Notes: generated by a model from the letters alone, not told the origin. Positions 1 through 11,351 are shown, counted from the first letter of the stretch. The stretch is DNA of 64,000 nucleotides from Seongchinamella unica (GCF_004354085.1 NZ_SMSE01000001.1:605335-669334), one strand, 5' to 3'. Numbers and translations: made by a program.

Positions 1-740
1 TCGGCGCCGAATAGTACCGTATCCACATACACTGCACCGTTTTCGTTGTGCAATATCGGCAGCACAAAGGGCATCGAATCTTCACCGCTGATGATGCGCC
101 CGACAATATAGGCCCCCTTGTTGCGAAAGAAGTGGCGGTCCAGCACGTCAAAACGTAGATCACCAGACGACAGATCAAGCTCCTTTACCAGATAGCTGTC
201 GACGACCTTCATGATATTGGCTACATCACGCTGCAGGTCTTCGTAGGGGATATCGAATGCATAGTCCTGCAGGACCCTGGTCCAAATCGACTGCATGGAA
301 TCCTGGCGTGAATAACTTCGATAGACCGCACTGACATCCGCTGGTGGCATGTCCCCCTGGGGGGAGAATACAAAGGCGTAGTCATTGCGGATTTTGCGGT
401 GCTTGAACACCGCGCAGAACACGGAATTGTAAAAGGTCTCGGCGATCTCGAAATTGTTGTGGCCCTCGATCATCCGGGCATATATCGCGCGAACCTCATG
501 CCAGAATTCGAAGTCCTTGAGGTGCTCACCGGCAATCAGCTCGACGTACTGGATAATCTCCGAGGTCTTCTGCTTGCGCAGATCGATACGGCGCAGGGAG
601 GATTCCTGCAGGCCGTGCCAGTCCGCATTCTCAAAACGCGTCCTGGCCGCGAGGGTTATATTCTGGAACTCGGCAAAGAAGGCCTCAAAACCATTCAGTA
701 TGGTTCTTGCAAATCGTTCCTTGCGCTGGTCGGTAGCCAC
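1..740 (-). CDS. aceK: Isocitrate dehydrogenase kinase/phosphatase, N-terminal part (runs off left edge)
   Basis: AceK phosphorylates and dephosphorylates isocitrate dehydrogenase, switching carbon between the TCA cycle and the glyoxylate bypass. I translated the minus strand by hand. After a GTG start the protein opens VATDQRKERFARTILNGFEA and continues through RFENADWHGLQ and FYNSVFCAVFKHRKIRNDYAF, the typical N-terminal regulatory region of AceK. About 246 residues are present, against roughly 570-600 for the family, so the kinase/phosphatase catalytic half lies outside the window. The GTG at 740 is the only credible start, because the upstream SDR stop codon is in the same frame just before it. 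No strong ribosome site is visible. It follows the SDR gene by 12 bases and may be co-transcribed with it. Family assignment is by recognition of the sequence and is fairly secure. Confidence 0.85.
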   Translation of the reverse strand, partial: MATDQRKERFARTILNGFEAFFAEFQNITLAARTRFENADWHGLQESSLRRIDLRKQKTSEIIQYVELIAGEHLKDFEFWHEVRAIYARMIEGHNNFEIAETFYNSVFCAVFKHRKIRNDYAFVFSPQGDMPPADVSAVYRSYSRQDSMQSIWTRVLQDYAFDIPYEDLQRDVANIMKVVDSYLVKELDLSSGDLRFDVLDRHFFRNKGAYIVGRIISGEDSMPFVLPILHNENGAVYVDTVLFGA

Positions 741-752
741 AGGACAAATGCT

Positions 753-1544
753 TCAGGTGGACGGCACGCCCATCGTGCGCCGTAACTTGCGCATGCCGCC
801 CAGCCAGCGGTCATAATCCTCGGTTTTGCGGCGTCGATATTCCTCAACTTCCTTGTGCGGAAGAATAAGAAAGACCTCTTTGGCAAGCCCCTCCACCACG
901 GCGTCAGCGACGGCCTCTGGCGTGAGCACGCCGTCTACGCCTGCTGTCCCGCCACCACCACTGTCGCCGATCATGCGGGTGGCCACGGCCTGCGGGCAGA
1001 GGGCCGACACCTTGATGCCGTCATCACCGTGAGTGATCGCCAACGACTCCGCAAAACCTATCGCTGCATGCTTGGTCGTGGAATAGGCCGCATCACCTAT
1101 CTGGTTGAGCAAGCCCGCCGCCGACGCTGTGTTCAGAAAATACCCACTGCCACGTTCCAGCATACCGGGGAGGCAGGCGCGAGCAGCATAGACATGTGAC
1201 ATCACGTGGATATCCCACATAGCCTGCCAGGTTTCATTGGGCGCGGAGGTGGCCCACCAGGGCTCGCCGTCCAGGGCAATAATACCGGCATTGCTGCAGA
1301 ACAGGTCGATGGTGCCGTGTTCGGCCTCCACCTGGTCAACCATGGCCTTGATCGCAGATTCATCGCGTACGTCCACGCCGTAGGCGTCTCCGTCGATGGT
1401 TTCTGCCACGACGCGGGCATTGCTTTCTTCCAGGTCGACCACGACCACCTTGCGGGCACCTTCAGCGTGAAAGCGCTCGCACAGGGCGCGACCGATACCA
1501 TTGGCACCGCCGGTGACAACAATCAGTTTACCGGCGATGTCCAT
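753..1544 (-). CDS. Short-chain dehydrogenase/reductase
   Basis: A 263-residue NAD(P)-dependent oxidoreductase of the classical SDR family. The cofactor loop TGGANGIG is at residues 11-18, the NAG structural motif at 85-87, a catalytic Ser near 141, and the YSTTK catalytic Tyr/Lys pair at 154 and 158. Length is normal for the family. The start codon overlaps the stop of the upstream LLM oxidoreductase as TGATG, with a GAGGAG ribosome site just ahead, so translation is probably coupled. The context (LLM oxidoreductase and two acyl-CoA dehydrogenases) suggests oxidation or reduction of a hydroxyacyl or cyclic alcohol intermediate in a catabolic pathway. The substrate cannot be read from the sequence. 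Confidence 0.88.
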   Translation of the reverse strand: MDIAGKLIVVTGGANGIGRALCERFHAEGARKVVVVDLEESNARVVAETIDGDAYGVDVRDESAIKAMVDQVEAEHGTIDLFCSNAGIIALDGEPWWATSAPNETWQAMWDIHVMSHVYAARACLPGMLERGSGYFLNTASAAGLLNQIGDAAYSTTKHAAIGFAESLAITHGDDGIKVSALCPQAVATRMIGDSGGGGTAGVDGVLTPEAVADAVVEGLAKEVFLILPHKEVEEYRRRKTEDYDRWLGGMRKLRRTMGVPST

Positions 1545-2584
1545 CAGAGAAGCTCCTCGGCGAACAGCTCCAGCACCTCAGGATCATGCACGCCCAGGAG
1601 CATGGTTCCCACGTGCCCTTTCCTGCCAGCTTCTTTCCACCGGCCCAGGCGATCACGGATACGGTCTTTGGATCCTACCAGCGCTACCTCATCCACCAGT
1701 TCACGGGGTACTGCAGCGCAGGCGTCCTCCTGTTTGCCCGCCAGGTACAGGTCCTGGATTTTGTCGGCGGCCTCACCGTAGCCGAGTCGCGTTGTGTAGT
1801 CGTGATAGAAGTTCTTACCCTTGGCCCCCATACCGCCGATATACAGTGCCAGCCAGGGTTTGAGGGAATCGAAGGCGGCATCCAGGTCGTCGTTCATGGC
1901 GACGGATACAAAGGTCGCCACGTCAAAGTTTTCCAGGCTCTTGCCGTTGCCCGCCTTCTCAAACCCGGTTTCCAGATGCTCACCGATTATGTCGTACTTG
2001 TCAGGGTCCATCCACACCGGCAGGACTCCGTCGGCAACCTCGCCCGCACAACGCAGCCCTGCAGGCGTGATCGACGCTGTGTATATCGGGATATCGGGGC
2101 TGGGATCGAGAATGGACTTTAGCGGTTTGCCCAGGCCAGTGGTGCCCTCGCCAGTATTGGGTACCTGGTACATTTGGCCATCGAATTCCACCGGACCTTC
2201 GCGGGCCATAATCGCGCGCATGATCTTGATATATTCCCGGGTGCGGGTGACTGGTTTACCGTAGGGAACTCCATGCCAGCCCTCAACCACCTGCGGGCCG
2301 GAGGCGCCAAGCCCGACGATAAACCGGCCACCGGACAGCTGGTCCAGTGACATCGCCGTCATTGCCGTCATGGCCGGGGTGCGGGCGGGCATTTGCATAA
2401 TTGCGGTACCGACCCGGATCTTTTCAGTCTGGGACAATACCCAGGTGGCCGCCGTAACCGCGTCATTGCCGTACGCCTCGGCGGTCCATACCGAATCGAA
2501 ACCCACGGACTCGGCATGTTTGATCAGGTCCATCGGAATATTGATTTGCTTGCCGGAATAGCCCAGCAGGAAGCCCAGTTTCAT
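1544..2584 (-). CDS. LLM-class (luciferase-like) flavin-dependent oxidoreductase
   Basis: A 346-residue TIM-barrel oxidoreductase of the luciferase-like monooxygenase superfamily. It opens MKLGFLLGYSG and has the typical block around residues 55-95 (RVGTAIMQMPARTPAM, then LDQLSGGRFIVGLG). Family members use F420 or reduced FMN, and the sequence alone does not settle which. The start has a good AGGAGA ribosome site. It is 63 bases downstream of an acyl-CoA dehydrogenase gene and overlaps the SDR by one base, so the five genes from 4988 down to 753 look like one catabolic operon. Its role there may be a redox or monooxygenase step on an acyl-CoA or ring intermediate, which is inference. Confidence 0.85.
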   Translation of the reverse strand: MKLGFLLGYSGKQINIPMDLIKHAESVGFDSVWTAEAYGNDAVTAATWVLSQTEKIRVGTAIMQMPARTPAMTAMTAMSLDQLSGGRFIVGLGASGPQVVEGWHGVPYGKPVTRTREYIKIMRAIMAREGPVEFDGQMYQVPNTGEGTTGLGKPLKSILDPSPDIPIYTASITPAGLRCAGEVADGVLPVWMDPDKYDIIGEHLETGFEKAGNGKSLENFDVATFVSVAMNDDLDAAFDSLKPWLALYIGGMGAKGKNFYHDYTTRLGYGEAADKIQDLYLAGKQEDACAAVPRELVDEVALVGSKDRIRDRLGRWKEAGRKGHVGTMLLGVHDPEVLELFAEELL

Positions 2585-2647
2585 TGTATTTCTCCTGAGG
2601 TTGCGCCCTTGCGCCGGATCCCCGATGCCAGGGCGATAAGTGGTAGC

Positions 2648-3784
2648 CTAGTTATAGCGCACGGCGTTGAATTTCGCCTGATGATAATCGCCGTTACCAA
2701 AGGTGGTGTTAATCATCATCAACCGCTTGGCATAGTGGCCAATGTCCAACTCGTCGGTGATTCCCATGCCGCCGTGCAGTTGAATGGCTTCACCAAAGAT
2801 GTGCTTGCCGGCCTTGTCGATCATTACCCGCAGTGCATGAATAGCCTGCACCTCATCCTCTGCGTCATCAGTGAGCGCACACACCGCGCGATACAGCAGT
2901 GATTTAGCCTGCTCGTAACTCATAAAGGTGTCAACCATGCGGTGCTGTAACGCCTGGAACTTGCCCAGCGCGACACCGAACTGTTCGCGGGTACGGGTGT
3001 ATTCTACAGTCTTGCTGTTGAGCTGCGCCATAATGCCTATCGCCTCGGCGGAGAGGGCGATATTGGCGTCCATCACCACCGCGGTCATCAGGGCAAACCC
3101 GTTGTCGAGCTCACCGACCACGTGGCCTGCATCGACTTTCACGTCTTTCAGCACAATATTGGCCACCACCTGGCCGTCCATCATACGGTAGCTGACCCTT
3201 TCGATCCCGTCTGCATCGGCAGGCAGCAGGAACAGGGTGATACCGTGTTCATCGCTCTGCTCGCCGCTGGTGCGGGCCGACACAATCAGCTGGTCGGCAC
3301 TGGCGCCATTGAATACCACCACTTTCTCGCCATTGAGCATGTAGCCGCCATCGCTGGCGCTGGCAGTGGTCTTTACATCGGCCAGTTCAAAGCGACTCTG
3401 GCGCTCCAGGTAGGCGAAGGCGCCGAGACAGGAGCCATCAATAATGGCAGGGATATAGGCCGCCTGCAGCTCCGAGTTGCCGCCTTTATGCAACAGTCCG
3501 CCATAGAGCAGCACCGTGGCAAGATAGGGTTCCAGCACCAGCCCCTTACCCAACTCTTCCATTACCAGCATGACATCCACGGCACCGCCGCCAAATCCGC
3601 CGTGTTCTTCAGCGAAGGGAATAGAGAGCCAGCCCAGCTCGGCAAAGGTCTGCCACTTGGTCAGGTCCATGCCCGTTTCGGAATTGGCAATCGCCACGCG
3701 CGTGTCCCAGTCATAGTCGTCCTGCACATACCGGGCAACACTGTCGCGCAACATGACCTGTTCTTCGGTGAAATCAAAGTTCAT
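2648..3784 (-). CDS. Acyl-CoA dehydrogenase family protein (divergent subunit)
   Basis: A 378-residue member of the acyl-CoA dehydrogenase fold. It opens MNFDFTEEQVMLRDSVARYV and ends with the IQLHGGMGITDE block followed by AKRLMMINTTFGNGDYHQ. The central FAD-contact region that is normally YxxTEPxxGSD is poorly conserved here (FAYLERQSRFELADVKT). That divergence is typical of the partner chain in heteromeric acyl-CoA dehydrogenases such as the actinobacterial FadE pairs. It lies 19 bases downstream of another acyl-CoA dehydrogenase gene on the same strand, which supports a two-subunit enzyme. The start has GGGAGAA ahead of ATG. The substrate is unknown; a bulky or branched acyl-CoA is plausible from the neighbours. 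Confidence 0.86.
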   Translation of the reverse strand: MNFDFTEEQVMLRDSVARYVQDDYDWDTRVAIANSETGMDLTKWQTFAELGWLSIPFAEEHGGFGGGAVDVMLVMEELGKGLVLEPYLATVLLYGGLLHKGGNSELQAAYIPAIIDGSCLGAFAYLERQSRFELADVKTTASASDGGYMLNGEKVVVFNGASADQLIVSARTSGEQSDEHGITLFLLPADADGIERVSYRMMDGQVVANIVLKDVKVDAGHVVGELDNGFALMTAVVMDANIALSAEAIGIMAQLNSKTVEYTRTREQFGVALGKFQALQHRMVDTFMSYEQAKSLLYRAVCALTDDAEDEVQAIHALRVMIDKAGKHIFGEAIQLHGGMGITDELDIGHYAKRLMMINTTFGNGDYHQAKFNAVRYN

Positions 3785-3803
3785 CTGTCAGTTCTCCCTG
3801 GTG

Positions 3804-4988
3804 TTACAGACCGAGTACGGCCTTGGCAATGATGTTGCGCTGGACTTCATTGGAACCACCGTAAATCGTGGCCGCGCGGCCATACATGTAGTTCTTGAAA
3901 GCTTTGGGGCCCAGCGAGTTACCCAGCACATCGGGCTCAGGGCCTCCCGGCAGCACACCCTGGTAGTAGGCGGCCACCTCCATGGCCAGCTCCTGGACCT
4001 GCTGCTGGATTTCGGTGCCCTTGATCTTCAGCATCGAGGATTCAGCGCCCGGGGCGTCACCCGAAGCCACCGAAGCCAGCACCCGGAGCTCGGTGAATTC
4101 CAGTGCCATCAGTTCGATCTCCAGATCGGACAGGCGTTTCTGGAACAGAGGCTCATCAATCAGGCGGGTGCCGCCGTTGACCTCGGCGCTGGCGTACTGC
4201 CTGACCACCTCCACCCCGCGCTTGGAGTCGGCGACGCCGGCGATCGCCGTGCGTTCATGAGCCAACAGGGCCTTGGCGTAGGTCCAGCCCCTGTTTTCCT
4301 CGCCGATACGGTTGGCTACAGGCACCCGCACATCGTTGAATTCAACCTCGTTAAGGCTGTGTTTGGCATCGATGGACACAATCGGATTTACCTTGATGCC
4401 GGGAGATTTCATGTCAATGAGCAGGAAGCTGATCCCTTCCTGCTTCTTGCCTTCGCTGCTGGTGCGGACCAGGCAGAAAATCCAGTCAGCCAGTTGGGCA
4501 TAGGTTGTCCAGATCTTGGCGCCGTTCACGACATATTCATCACCCTCCCGCACGGCCCGGGTTTTCAGCGAAGCCAGGTCTGAACCAGCACCGGGCTCGG
4601 AATACCCCTGGCACCACCATTCATCGCTGCTAAGAATCCTGGGCAGGAAACGCTCTTTCTGTTCGTCGCTACCGAAGGTATATATCACCGGACCCACCAT
4701 CTTCAGGCCAAAGGGGATGACCTCCGGAATACCGCGAGAGGCGCGCTCGCTTTCAAAAATAAAGGCCTTGGTGGCATCCCAGCCGGTCCCGCCATACTCT
4801 TTGGGCCAACCGGGGGCGATCCAACCGCGCTCATAGAGCCGCTTCTGCCACTCGATAATGGCCGGTTTGAACACCGCGGCATCGAAGCTGGACAGCCTCG
4901 CTTCAATATCCGTGTCGTAGGCGCTGTCGAAAAATTCTGCTACTTCATCGCGAAAAGCGATGTCCTCCGGGGCAAACCTTGTATCCAC
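3804..4988 (-). CDS. Acyl-CoA dehydrogenase family protein
   Basis: An FAD-dependent alpha,beta-dehydrogenase of acyl-CoA esters, 394 residues from the preferred start. Conserved blocks are GYSEPGAGSDLA at about 128-139 (FAD/substrate contact), NGAKIWTT at 155-162 and the C-terminal IYGGSNEVQRNII at 375-387. In many family members the last block starts YEG with the catalytic Glu; here that position is Gly, so the base must lie elsewhere or on the partner chain. I chose GTG at 4988 because a GGGAGGTC ribosome site sits six bases ahead of it. An ATG at 5003 in the same frame lies on top of that site and has none of its own. It is first in the catabolic run and immediately precedes a second acyl-CoA dehydrogenase. 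Confidence 0.88.
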   Translation of the reverse strand: MDTRFAPEDIAFRDEVAEFFDSAYDTDIEARLSSFDAAVFKPAIIEWQKRLYERGWIAPGWPKEYGGTGWDATKAFIFESERASRGIPEVIPFGLKMVGPVIYTFGSDEQKERFLPRILSSDEWWCQGYSEPGAGSDLASLKTRAVREGDEYVVNGAKIWTTYAQLADWIFCLVRTSSEGKKQEGISFLLIDMKSPGIKVNPIVSIDAKHSLNEVEFNDVRVPVANRIGEENRGWTYAKALLAHERTAIAGVADSKRGVEVVRQYASAEVNGGTRLIDEPLFQKRLSDLEIELMALEFTELRVLASVASGDAPGAESSMLKIKGTEIQQQVQELAMEVAAYYQGVLPGGPEPDVLGNSLGPKAFKNYMYGRAATIYGGSNEVQRNIIAKAVLGL

Positions 4989-5132
4989 TGCTTGACCTCC
5001 CATATCGGTAGTTGGGTAATGGCTTCGACGGATTCTGGAAGCCGGGCAAGTACACTAGCCCGGCGAGTCGGGGTAGACAATGTTGACAGCTCTCACAAAA
5101 ATTGACCGCAGCGCACTTGGCCACGCGCAATC

Positions 5133-6155
5133 TCAGGAAGATGCGTCCTGCTCCCGCAGGTAGCGGATGTTGTGCTCCAGCCGAATTCTCACCTGCGGGT
5201 CGACAATACCACGCTCAATGGTCTCCTCCAGCAGGTCTGCGGCAAAGCCGAAACGGCGCTTTTTCACCGCGAGATTGGCGAGATTGTTACCCAGGTTGGT
5301 ACTGCGGTACCCCGCGTCGTACAGGGCCAGGTAAGCGTCATAGGCGCTGTCGATATCACCCAGCCGATAGTGGGTCTCCGCTATCCTTTCCCGGTTGTCA
5401 TCTACCCTGTAGCCAAGCTCCACTGCTTTTTGCAGGTAGGCCATACCCCTGGGCAGGTCGTCCACATAGTAAAGACAGATGGTACCCGCCGCAGTCCACA
5501 AGCGACCGTCCTCCTCGCCTTCCAGATCCTGCTCAATAATACGCAGGTAGTTGAGCTGACGATCAACTTGCATCTTGGACGGATCTTCGTCCATGTGGTG
5601 ATGGATGGGGATGTCGAGAACCTGCCAGCTACCGTCGGCGAGGGAGTAGTCGATGACTTCATGTACCCTGCCCTGGTAGCGGATGTCCTCACGGTTGCGA
5701 AACAGTCGGGCAATGGGGTTGGGCCGATAGCCCTTGTAGTGGCGGGAATAAGCCGTTTTTGCCGGAATGGGTACCCAGTCCTTATCCAGCGGCTCGACGC
5801 TGTAGTTATACTGGGTCAGGAAGAAGGCGTCCTTGTCGGTGCGCTCTATCAGCTCGCGAATCCGCTGCCAGTCTTCCGGGGCAATAACTTCATCGGCATC
5901 CAGCACGATAATCCAGTCGCCGTTAGCCTGCGCCAGGGCGTGATTGCGGGCGGCGGCAAAATCGTCCCGCCACTGGAAGTCGTAGAGCCTGTCAGTAAAT
6001 TCCCGGGCGATATCGCGGGTATCATCGGTGGATCCGGTGTCCACCACCACAATATCGTCCACGTGGGGGGCCGCCCGGGACAGGCAGTCCCGCAGGAAAA
6101 ACGCCTCGTTTTTGACGATCATACACAGGGAAAGAGAGGTTCCGTTGGCTGTCAT
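5133..6155 (-). CDS. Glycosyltransferase family 2 with C-terminal TPR-like helices
   Basis: A GT-A fold glycosyltransferase of about 340 residues. The N-terminal third carries LSLCMIVKNEA, then DDIVVVDTGSTDDT and the metal-binding LDADE acidic motif, as in WaaE/SunS-like family 2 enzymes. The last 120 residues are helical with TPR-like spacing (AETHYRLGDIDSAYDAYLAL, then NLGNNLANLAVKKRR). No membrane segment is seen, so it probably acts at the cytoplasmic face of the inner membrane. It starts 18 bases after the cnoX stop codon. A TTG six codons upstream is in frame, but the ATG is preferred. The acceptor could be lipopolysaccharide core, another glycan or a protein, and cannot be decided from sequence. 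Confidence 0.82.
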   Translation of the reverse strand: MTANGTSLSLCMIVKNEAFFLRDCLSRAAPHVDDIVVVDTGSTDDTRDIAREFTDRLYDFQWRDDFAAARNHALAQANGDWIIVLDADEVIAPEDWQRIRELIERTDKDAFFLTQYNYSVEPLDKDWVPIPAKTAYSRHYKGYRPNPIARLFRNREDIRYQGRVHEVIDYSLADGSWQVLDIPIHHHMDEDPSKMQVDRQLNYLRIIEQDLEGEEDGRLWTAAGTICLYYVDDLPRGMAYLQKAVELGYRVDDNRERIAETHYRLGDIDSAYDAYLALYDAGYRSTNLGNNLANLAVKKRRFGFAADLLEETIERGIVDPQVRIRLEHNIRYLREQDASS

Positions 6156-6173
6156 CAAACGGCGTGCGGGCAA

Positions 6174-7028
6174 TCAGTAAAGCAGACTGTACAGTTTACG
6201 TTGATACTCTGCCGCCAACGGATCGCCCTTGCCAAGGCTGGCAATTGTATCGAGCAGGGCCTTTTTGGTGGCGCCCTCGCCGTGGTCCAGGTCCTTACGC
6301 AGGATTGTTATCAGGTATTCCATGGCGTCCTTGAACTGCCCGGCGTTGGTGAACTGTATTGCCAGCTGGTGCATCAGATCGAGGTTGTCAGGATCCTCCG
6401 CCAACTGCTTCTCCAGAGCCTCGATCTCGGGGGACTTTGCCGCTTCACGCTTGATCTGCAGCTGCGCCCGCAACTGTTCGTAAACGGCGTCCTGGTCGAC
6501 CATCCGCACACCATCCAGCAGGGATTCGGCTTCGTCCAGACGCATGCATTCGATCAGCGCCTGGGCGTAGGGAATGGTGATCTCGTAGATTTGCCCCGAG
6601 TCTTCCCAGGCCTGGCGCAGCGGCGTCAGGGCACGGGCATAATCCCCCTCGTCCATCGCTTCCCGAGCCATTTGCAACAGACCGTCCCAGGGATTGGGCA
6701 GGTATTTGCCGAGCATCGCCCGGACTTCCTGTTCGGATTGCGCCCCGGCAAAGCCGTCGACCGGCTGTCCGTCCTTGATCACCATCACCGTTGGCAGCGA
6801 GCGCACACCGAACTGTTGGGCAATCATGCCCTGTTCATCGGCGTTGACCTTGGCCAGCAGGAAAGCGCCAGCATATTCCGTGGCTATTTTCTCCAGCAGG
6901 GGCATCAGCACCTTGCAGGGTTCACACCAGTCGGCCCAGAAATCGACGACCACCGGCCGCTGGTGGGATTCATCAATCAGTAGCGCTGCGGCATTGGTTT
7001 CGTCGATGTTGACGATATGTTCGCTCAC
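6174..7028 (-). CDS. cnoX: Thioredoxin-domain co-chaperone (chaperedoxin CnoX/YbbN family)
   Basis: A 284-residue protein with an N-terminal thioredoxin domain (residues 1-110) followed by a TPR-like helical region. The active-site motif WCEPC gives Cys35 and Cys38. The E. coli homologue has lost one of these cysteines, so this protein may keep redox activity. Known family members hold unfolding proteins under oxidative or chlorine stress and pass them to DnaK or GroEL. That fits its location directly downstream of dnaK-dnaJ-dapB on the same strand. The start is GTG with a GAGGAG ribosome site seven bases ahead. The product is expected to be cytoplasmic. The gene name is assigned from domain architecture and context. 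Confidence 0.85.
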   Translation of the reverse strand: MSEHIVNIDETNAAALLIDESHQRPVVVDFWADWCEPCKVLMPLLEKIATEYAGAFLLAKVNADEQGMIAQQFGVRSLPTVMVIKDGQPVDGFAGAQSEQEVRAMLGKYLPNPWDGLLQMAREAMDEGDYARALTPLRQAWEDSGQIYEITIPYAQALIECMRLDEAESLLDGVRMVDQDAVYEQLRAQLQIKREAAKSPEIEALEKQLAEDPDNLDLMHQLAIQFTNAGQFKDAMEYLITILRKDLDHGEGATKKALLDTIASLGKGDPLAAEYQRKLYSLLY

Positions 7029-7038
7029 GGAGTTCTCC

Positions 7039-8978
<1,940 letters not shown>

Positions 8979-9093
8979 AAATCGCCTAGCGTTTTCTCTA
9001 TCGCTTTAAACCGTCATTCCCTCCGGAAAAGGGCCTGCGGCATTCCTTGTCCCGTCACTCACTCCAGGAGTAGATAAACGGGTATCTCTAAAC

Positions 9094-9179
9094 CGTCATT
9101 CCCGCGAAGGCGGGAATCCAGGGACCAGCGGGGTGTTTGCCCCTGGGTTTACTGGATTCCCGCCTTCGCGGGAATGACG
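9094..9179. repeat. Perfect 28-bp inverted repeat in the dnaK-dnaJ gap
   Basis: The arms are at 9094-9121 and 9152-9179 and are exact reverse complements separated by 30 bases. Each arm itself contains ATTCCC and GGGAAT eight bases apart, the same layout as the dispersed dRS3-type repeats known from Neisseria and found scattered in other proteobacteria. The spacer holds a further weak hairpin. A partial copy beginning CCGTCATTCCC occurs at about 9011-9021. The remaining 345-base gap shows no gene. It probably folds in the dnaK-dnaJ transcript and may attenuate or process it. Confidence 0.85.
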
Positions 9180-9323
9180 ATGTTAATTAAGCCAGAGCAA
9201 GCGTCCGTGCTATTGCCACCCGGTGAAAAGCGGAATCCACCAGTTGGGAAGAACTGATGGATTCCCTTGCGCCGGAGCCCGGCTTTCGCCGGACTGGCAA
9301 TTCAGCAGGACGCCGTTACTCCC

Positions 9324-11252
9324 TTACTTCTTCTCGTCGTCCTTCACTTCCTCGAACTCGGCGTCGACAACATCGTCGCCTGCGTCGGACTCGGACTGGC
9401 CAGCATCGGCACCTGCCGCCTGGGCCTGTTCGGCCTGGGCTGTGTACATCTTCTGGGCCACGGGGCCAGTCGCTTCGGTCAGCTTGGTAGCTGCCGCATC
9501 GATAGCGTCCTTGTCCTCGCCCTTGAGTGCCTCTTCCGCTTCGGATATGGCAGTTTCGATCGCCGCCTTCTCGTCATCGGTGGCATGCTCGCCGGCTTCC
9601 TCGATGGTCTTCTTCGCAGCGTGAACCAGACCCTCGCAGGTGTTGCGGGCGGTAATCAGCTCCTCAAACTTCGCATCTGCCTCGGCGTTGGCCTCGGCGT
9701 CTGCCACCATCTTTTCGATATCCTCGTCCGACAGACCGCCAGAGGCAGTAATGCGGATGGACTGTTCCTTACCGGTTGCCTTGTCCTTCGCAGACACGTG
9801 CAGAATGCCGTTCGCGTCCAGGTCAAAGGTCACCTCAATCTGGGGCATGCCTCGCTGCGCCGGCGGAATGTCGGCCAGGTCAAAGCGACCCAGAGACTTG
9901 TTGCCGGAAGCCTGCTTGCGCTCACCCTGGACCACGTGAATGGTCACGGCTGTCTGGTTGTCTTCCGCGGTGGAGAAAATCTGCGACTTCTTGGTCGGGA
10001 TAGTCGTGTTCTTCTCGATCAGCGGAGTGGCCACACCACCCATGGTTTCGATGCCCAGGGTCAGTGGCGTTACGTCCAGCAGCAGTACATCTTTGACATC
10101 GCCTGACAGCACCGCACCCTGGATAGACGCGCCCATGGCAACCGCCTCGTCGGGGTTGACGTCCTTGCGCGGCTCCTTGCCAAAGTAGTCAGCAACCTTG
10201 GTCTGTACCAGCGGCATCCGGGTCTGGCCGCCCACCAGGATCACATCGTCGATCTCGGAGGGTGACAGGCCGGCGTCCTGCAAGGCAATCTTGACCGGCT
10301 CCATGGAGCGGGATACCAGGTCCTCGACCAGGGATTCCAGCTTGGAACGGCTCAGCTTGACGACCAGGTGCTTGGGACCGGTGGCATCTGCAGTAATGTA
10401 CGGCAGGTTGACCTCGGTCTGCTGCGAGCTGGACAGTTCGATCTTGGCCTTCTCGGCAGCTTCTTTCAGGCGCTGCAGGGCCAGCGGATCGTTGTGCAGG
10501 TCAATACCGCTCTCTTTCTTGAACTCTGCTGCCAGATACTCGATCAGGCGCAGGTCGAAGTCCTCACCACCGAGGAAGGTGTCACCGTTGGTGGAGAGCA
10601 CTTCAAACTGGTGCTCACCATCCACTTCAGCAATCTCGATGATGGAGATATCGAAGGTACCACCACCCAGGTCATACACCGCCACGGTGTGGTCGCCCTT
10701 GGCCTTGTCCATGCCGTAGGCCAGCGCTGCCGCGGTGGGCTCGTTGATGATGCGCTTGACGACCAGGCCGGCGATCTTGCCCGCATCCTTGGTGGCCTGG
10801 CGCTGGGAGTCGTTAAAGTAGGCCGGAACGGTAATTACTGCCTCAGTCACCGGCTCGCCCAGGAACTCCTCGGCGGTTTTCTTCATCTTGCGCAGCACTT
10901 CGGCAGAAACCTGCGGGGGTGCCATTTTCTCGCCCTTGGCTTCCACCCAGGCGTCGCCGTTATCAGCTTCGATGATCTTGTAGGGGACCATGCTGATGTC
11001 TTTCTGCACCACATCGTCCTTGAACTTACGGCCGATCAGGCGCTTCACCGCGAACAGGGTGTTGTGGGGGTTAGTCACGGCCTGGCGCTTCGCGCTCTGG
11101 CCAACCAGAATTTCACCTTCTTCGGTGTAGCCCACAATAGAAGGTGTCGTGCGATCGCCCTCGGCGTTCTCGATTACGCGAGGCTTGTCGCCATCCAGTA
11201 CGGATACACACGAGTTAGTGGTACCCAGGTCAATTCCAATAATCTTGCCCAT
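9324..11252 (-). CDS. dnaK: Chaperone DnaK (Hsp70)
   Basis: The 642-residue Hsp70 chaperone binds exposed hydrophobic peptides in an ATP-controlled cycle with DnaJ and GrpE. It begins [16 protein letters not shown] (phosphate-1 motif) and contains [14 protein letters not shown] (phosphate-2) and [13 protein letters not shown], followed by the substrate-binding domain and an acidic C-terminal tail ending [10 protein letters not shown]-like. Length matches the family. The gene has a GGAG ribosome site and a sigma-32 type promoter about 55-85 bases upstream. It lies between grpE and dnaJ. Confidence 0.98.
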   Translation of the reverse strand: MGKIIGIDLGTTNSCVSVLDGDKPRVIENAEGDRTTPSIVGYTEEGEILVGQSAKRQAVTNPHNTLFAVKRLIGRKFKDDVVQKDISMVPYKIIEADNGDAWVEAKGEKMAPPQVSAEVLRKMKKTAEEFLGEPVTEAVITVPAYFNDSQRQATKDAGKIAGLVVKRIINEPTAAALAYGMDKAKGDHTVAVYDLGGGTFDISIIEIAEVDGEHQFEVLSTNGDTFLGGEDFDLRLIEYLAAEFKKESGIDLHNDPLALQRLKEAAEKAKIELSSSQQTEVNLPYITADATGPKHLVVKLSRSKLESLVEDLVSRSMEPVKIALQDAGLSPSEIDDVILVGGQTRMPLVQTKVADYFGKEPRKDVNPDEAVAMGASIQGAVLSGDVKDVLLLDVTPLTLGIETMGGVATPLIEKNTTIPTKKSQIFSTAEDNQTAVTIHVVQGERKQASGNKSLGRFDLADIPPAQRGMPQIEVTFDLDANGILHVSAKDKATGKEQSIRITASGGLSDEDIEKMVADAEANAEADAKFEELITARNTCEGLVHAAKKTIEEAGEHATDDEKAAIETAISEAEEALKGEDKDAIDAAATKLTEATGPVAQKMYTAQAEQAQAAGADAGQSESDAGDDVVDAEFEEVKDDEKK

Positions 11253-11306
11253 TGTTTGTCTCCAGTCTTACCGGCGCCTCGGCGCCCTTTCAGTTTTGAT
11301 GTTCTG

Positions 11307-11337
11307 TATATGGGGCCAATCTGGCCTGATTCAACCC
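11307..11337 (-). promoter_or_regulatory. Sigma-32 (heat-shock) promoter of dnaK
   Basis: On the minus strand, GTTGAATC (11335-11328) serves as the -35 element and CCCCATATA (11315-11307) as the -10 element, with about 12 bases between them. The known sigma-32 consensus is CTTGAAA, 11-16 bases, CCCCATNT. The -10 match is complete. It would give a leader of about 45-50 bases, within which GGCGCC..GGCGCC can form a hairpin. Confidence 0.75.
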
Positions 11338-11351
11338 CTTTTTGACCGCGT

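Noticed and set aside
1544-2584. Calling the LLM oxidoreductase F420-dependent
   Set aside because: The family includes FMN- and F420-users, and I saw no F420 biosynthesis genes in the window.
5172-6983. 603-codon open frame on the plus strand
   Set aside because: It lies wholly opposite the glycosyltransferase and cnoX genes and has no protein family features. It is a shadow of GC-rich coding.
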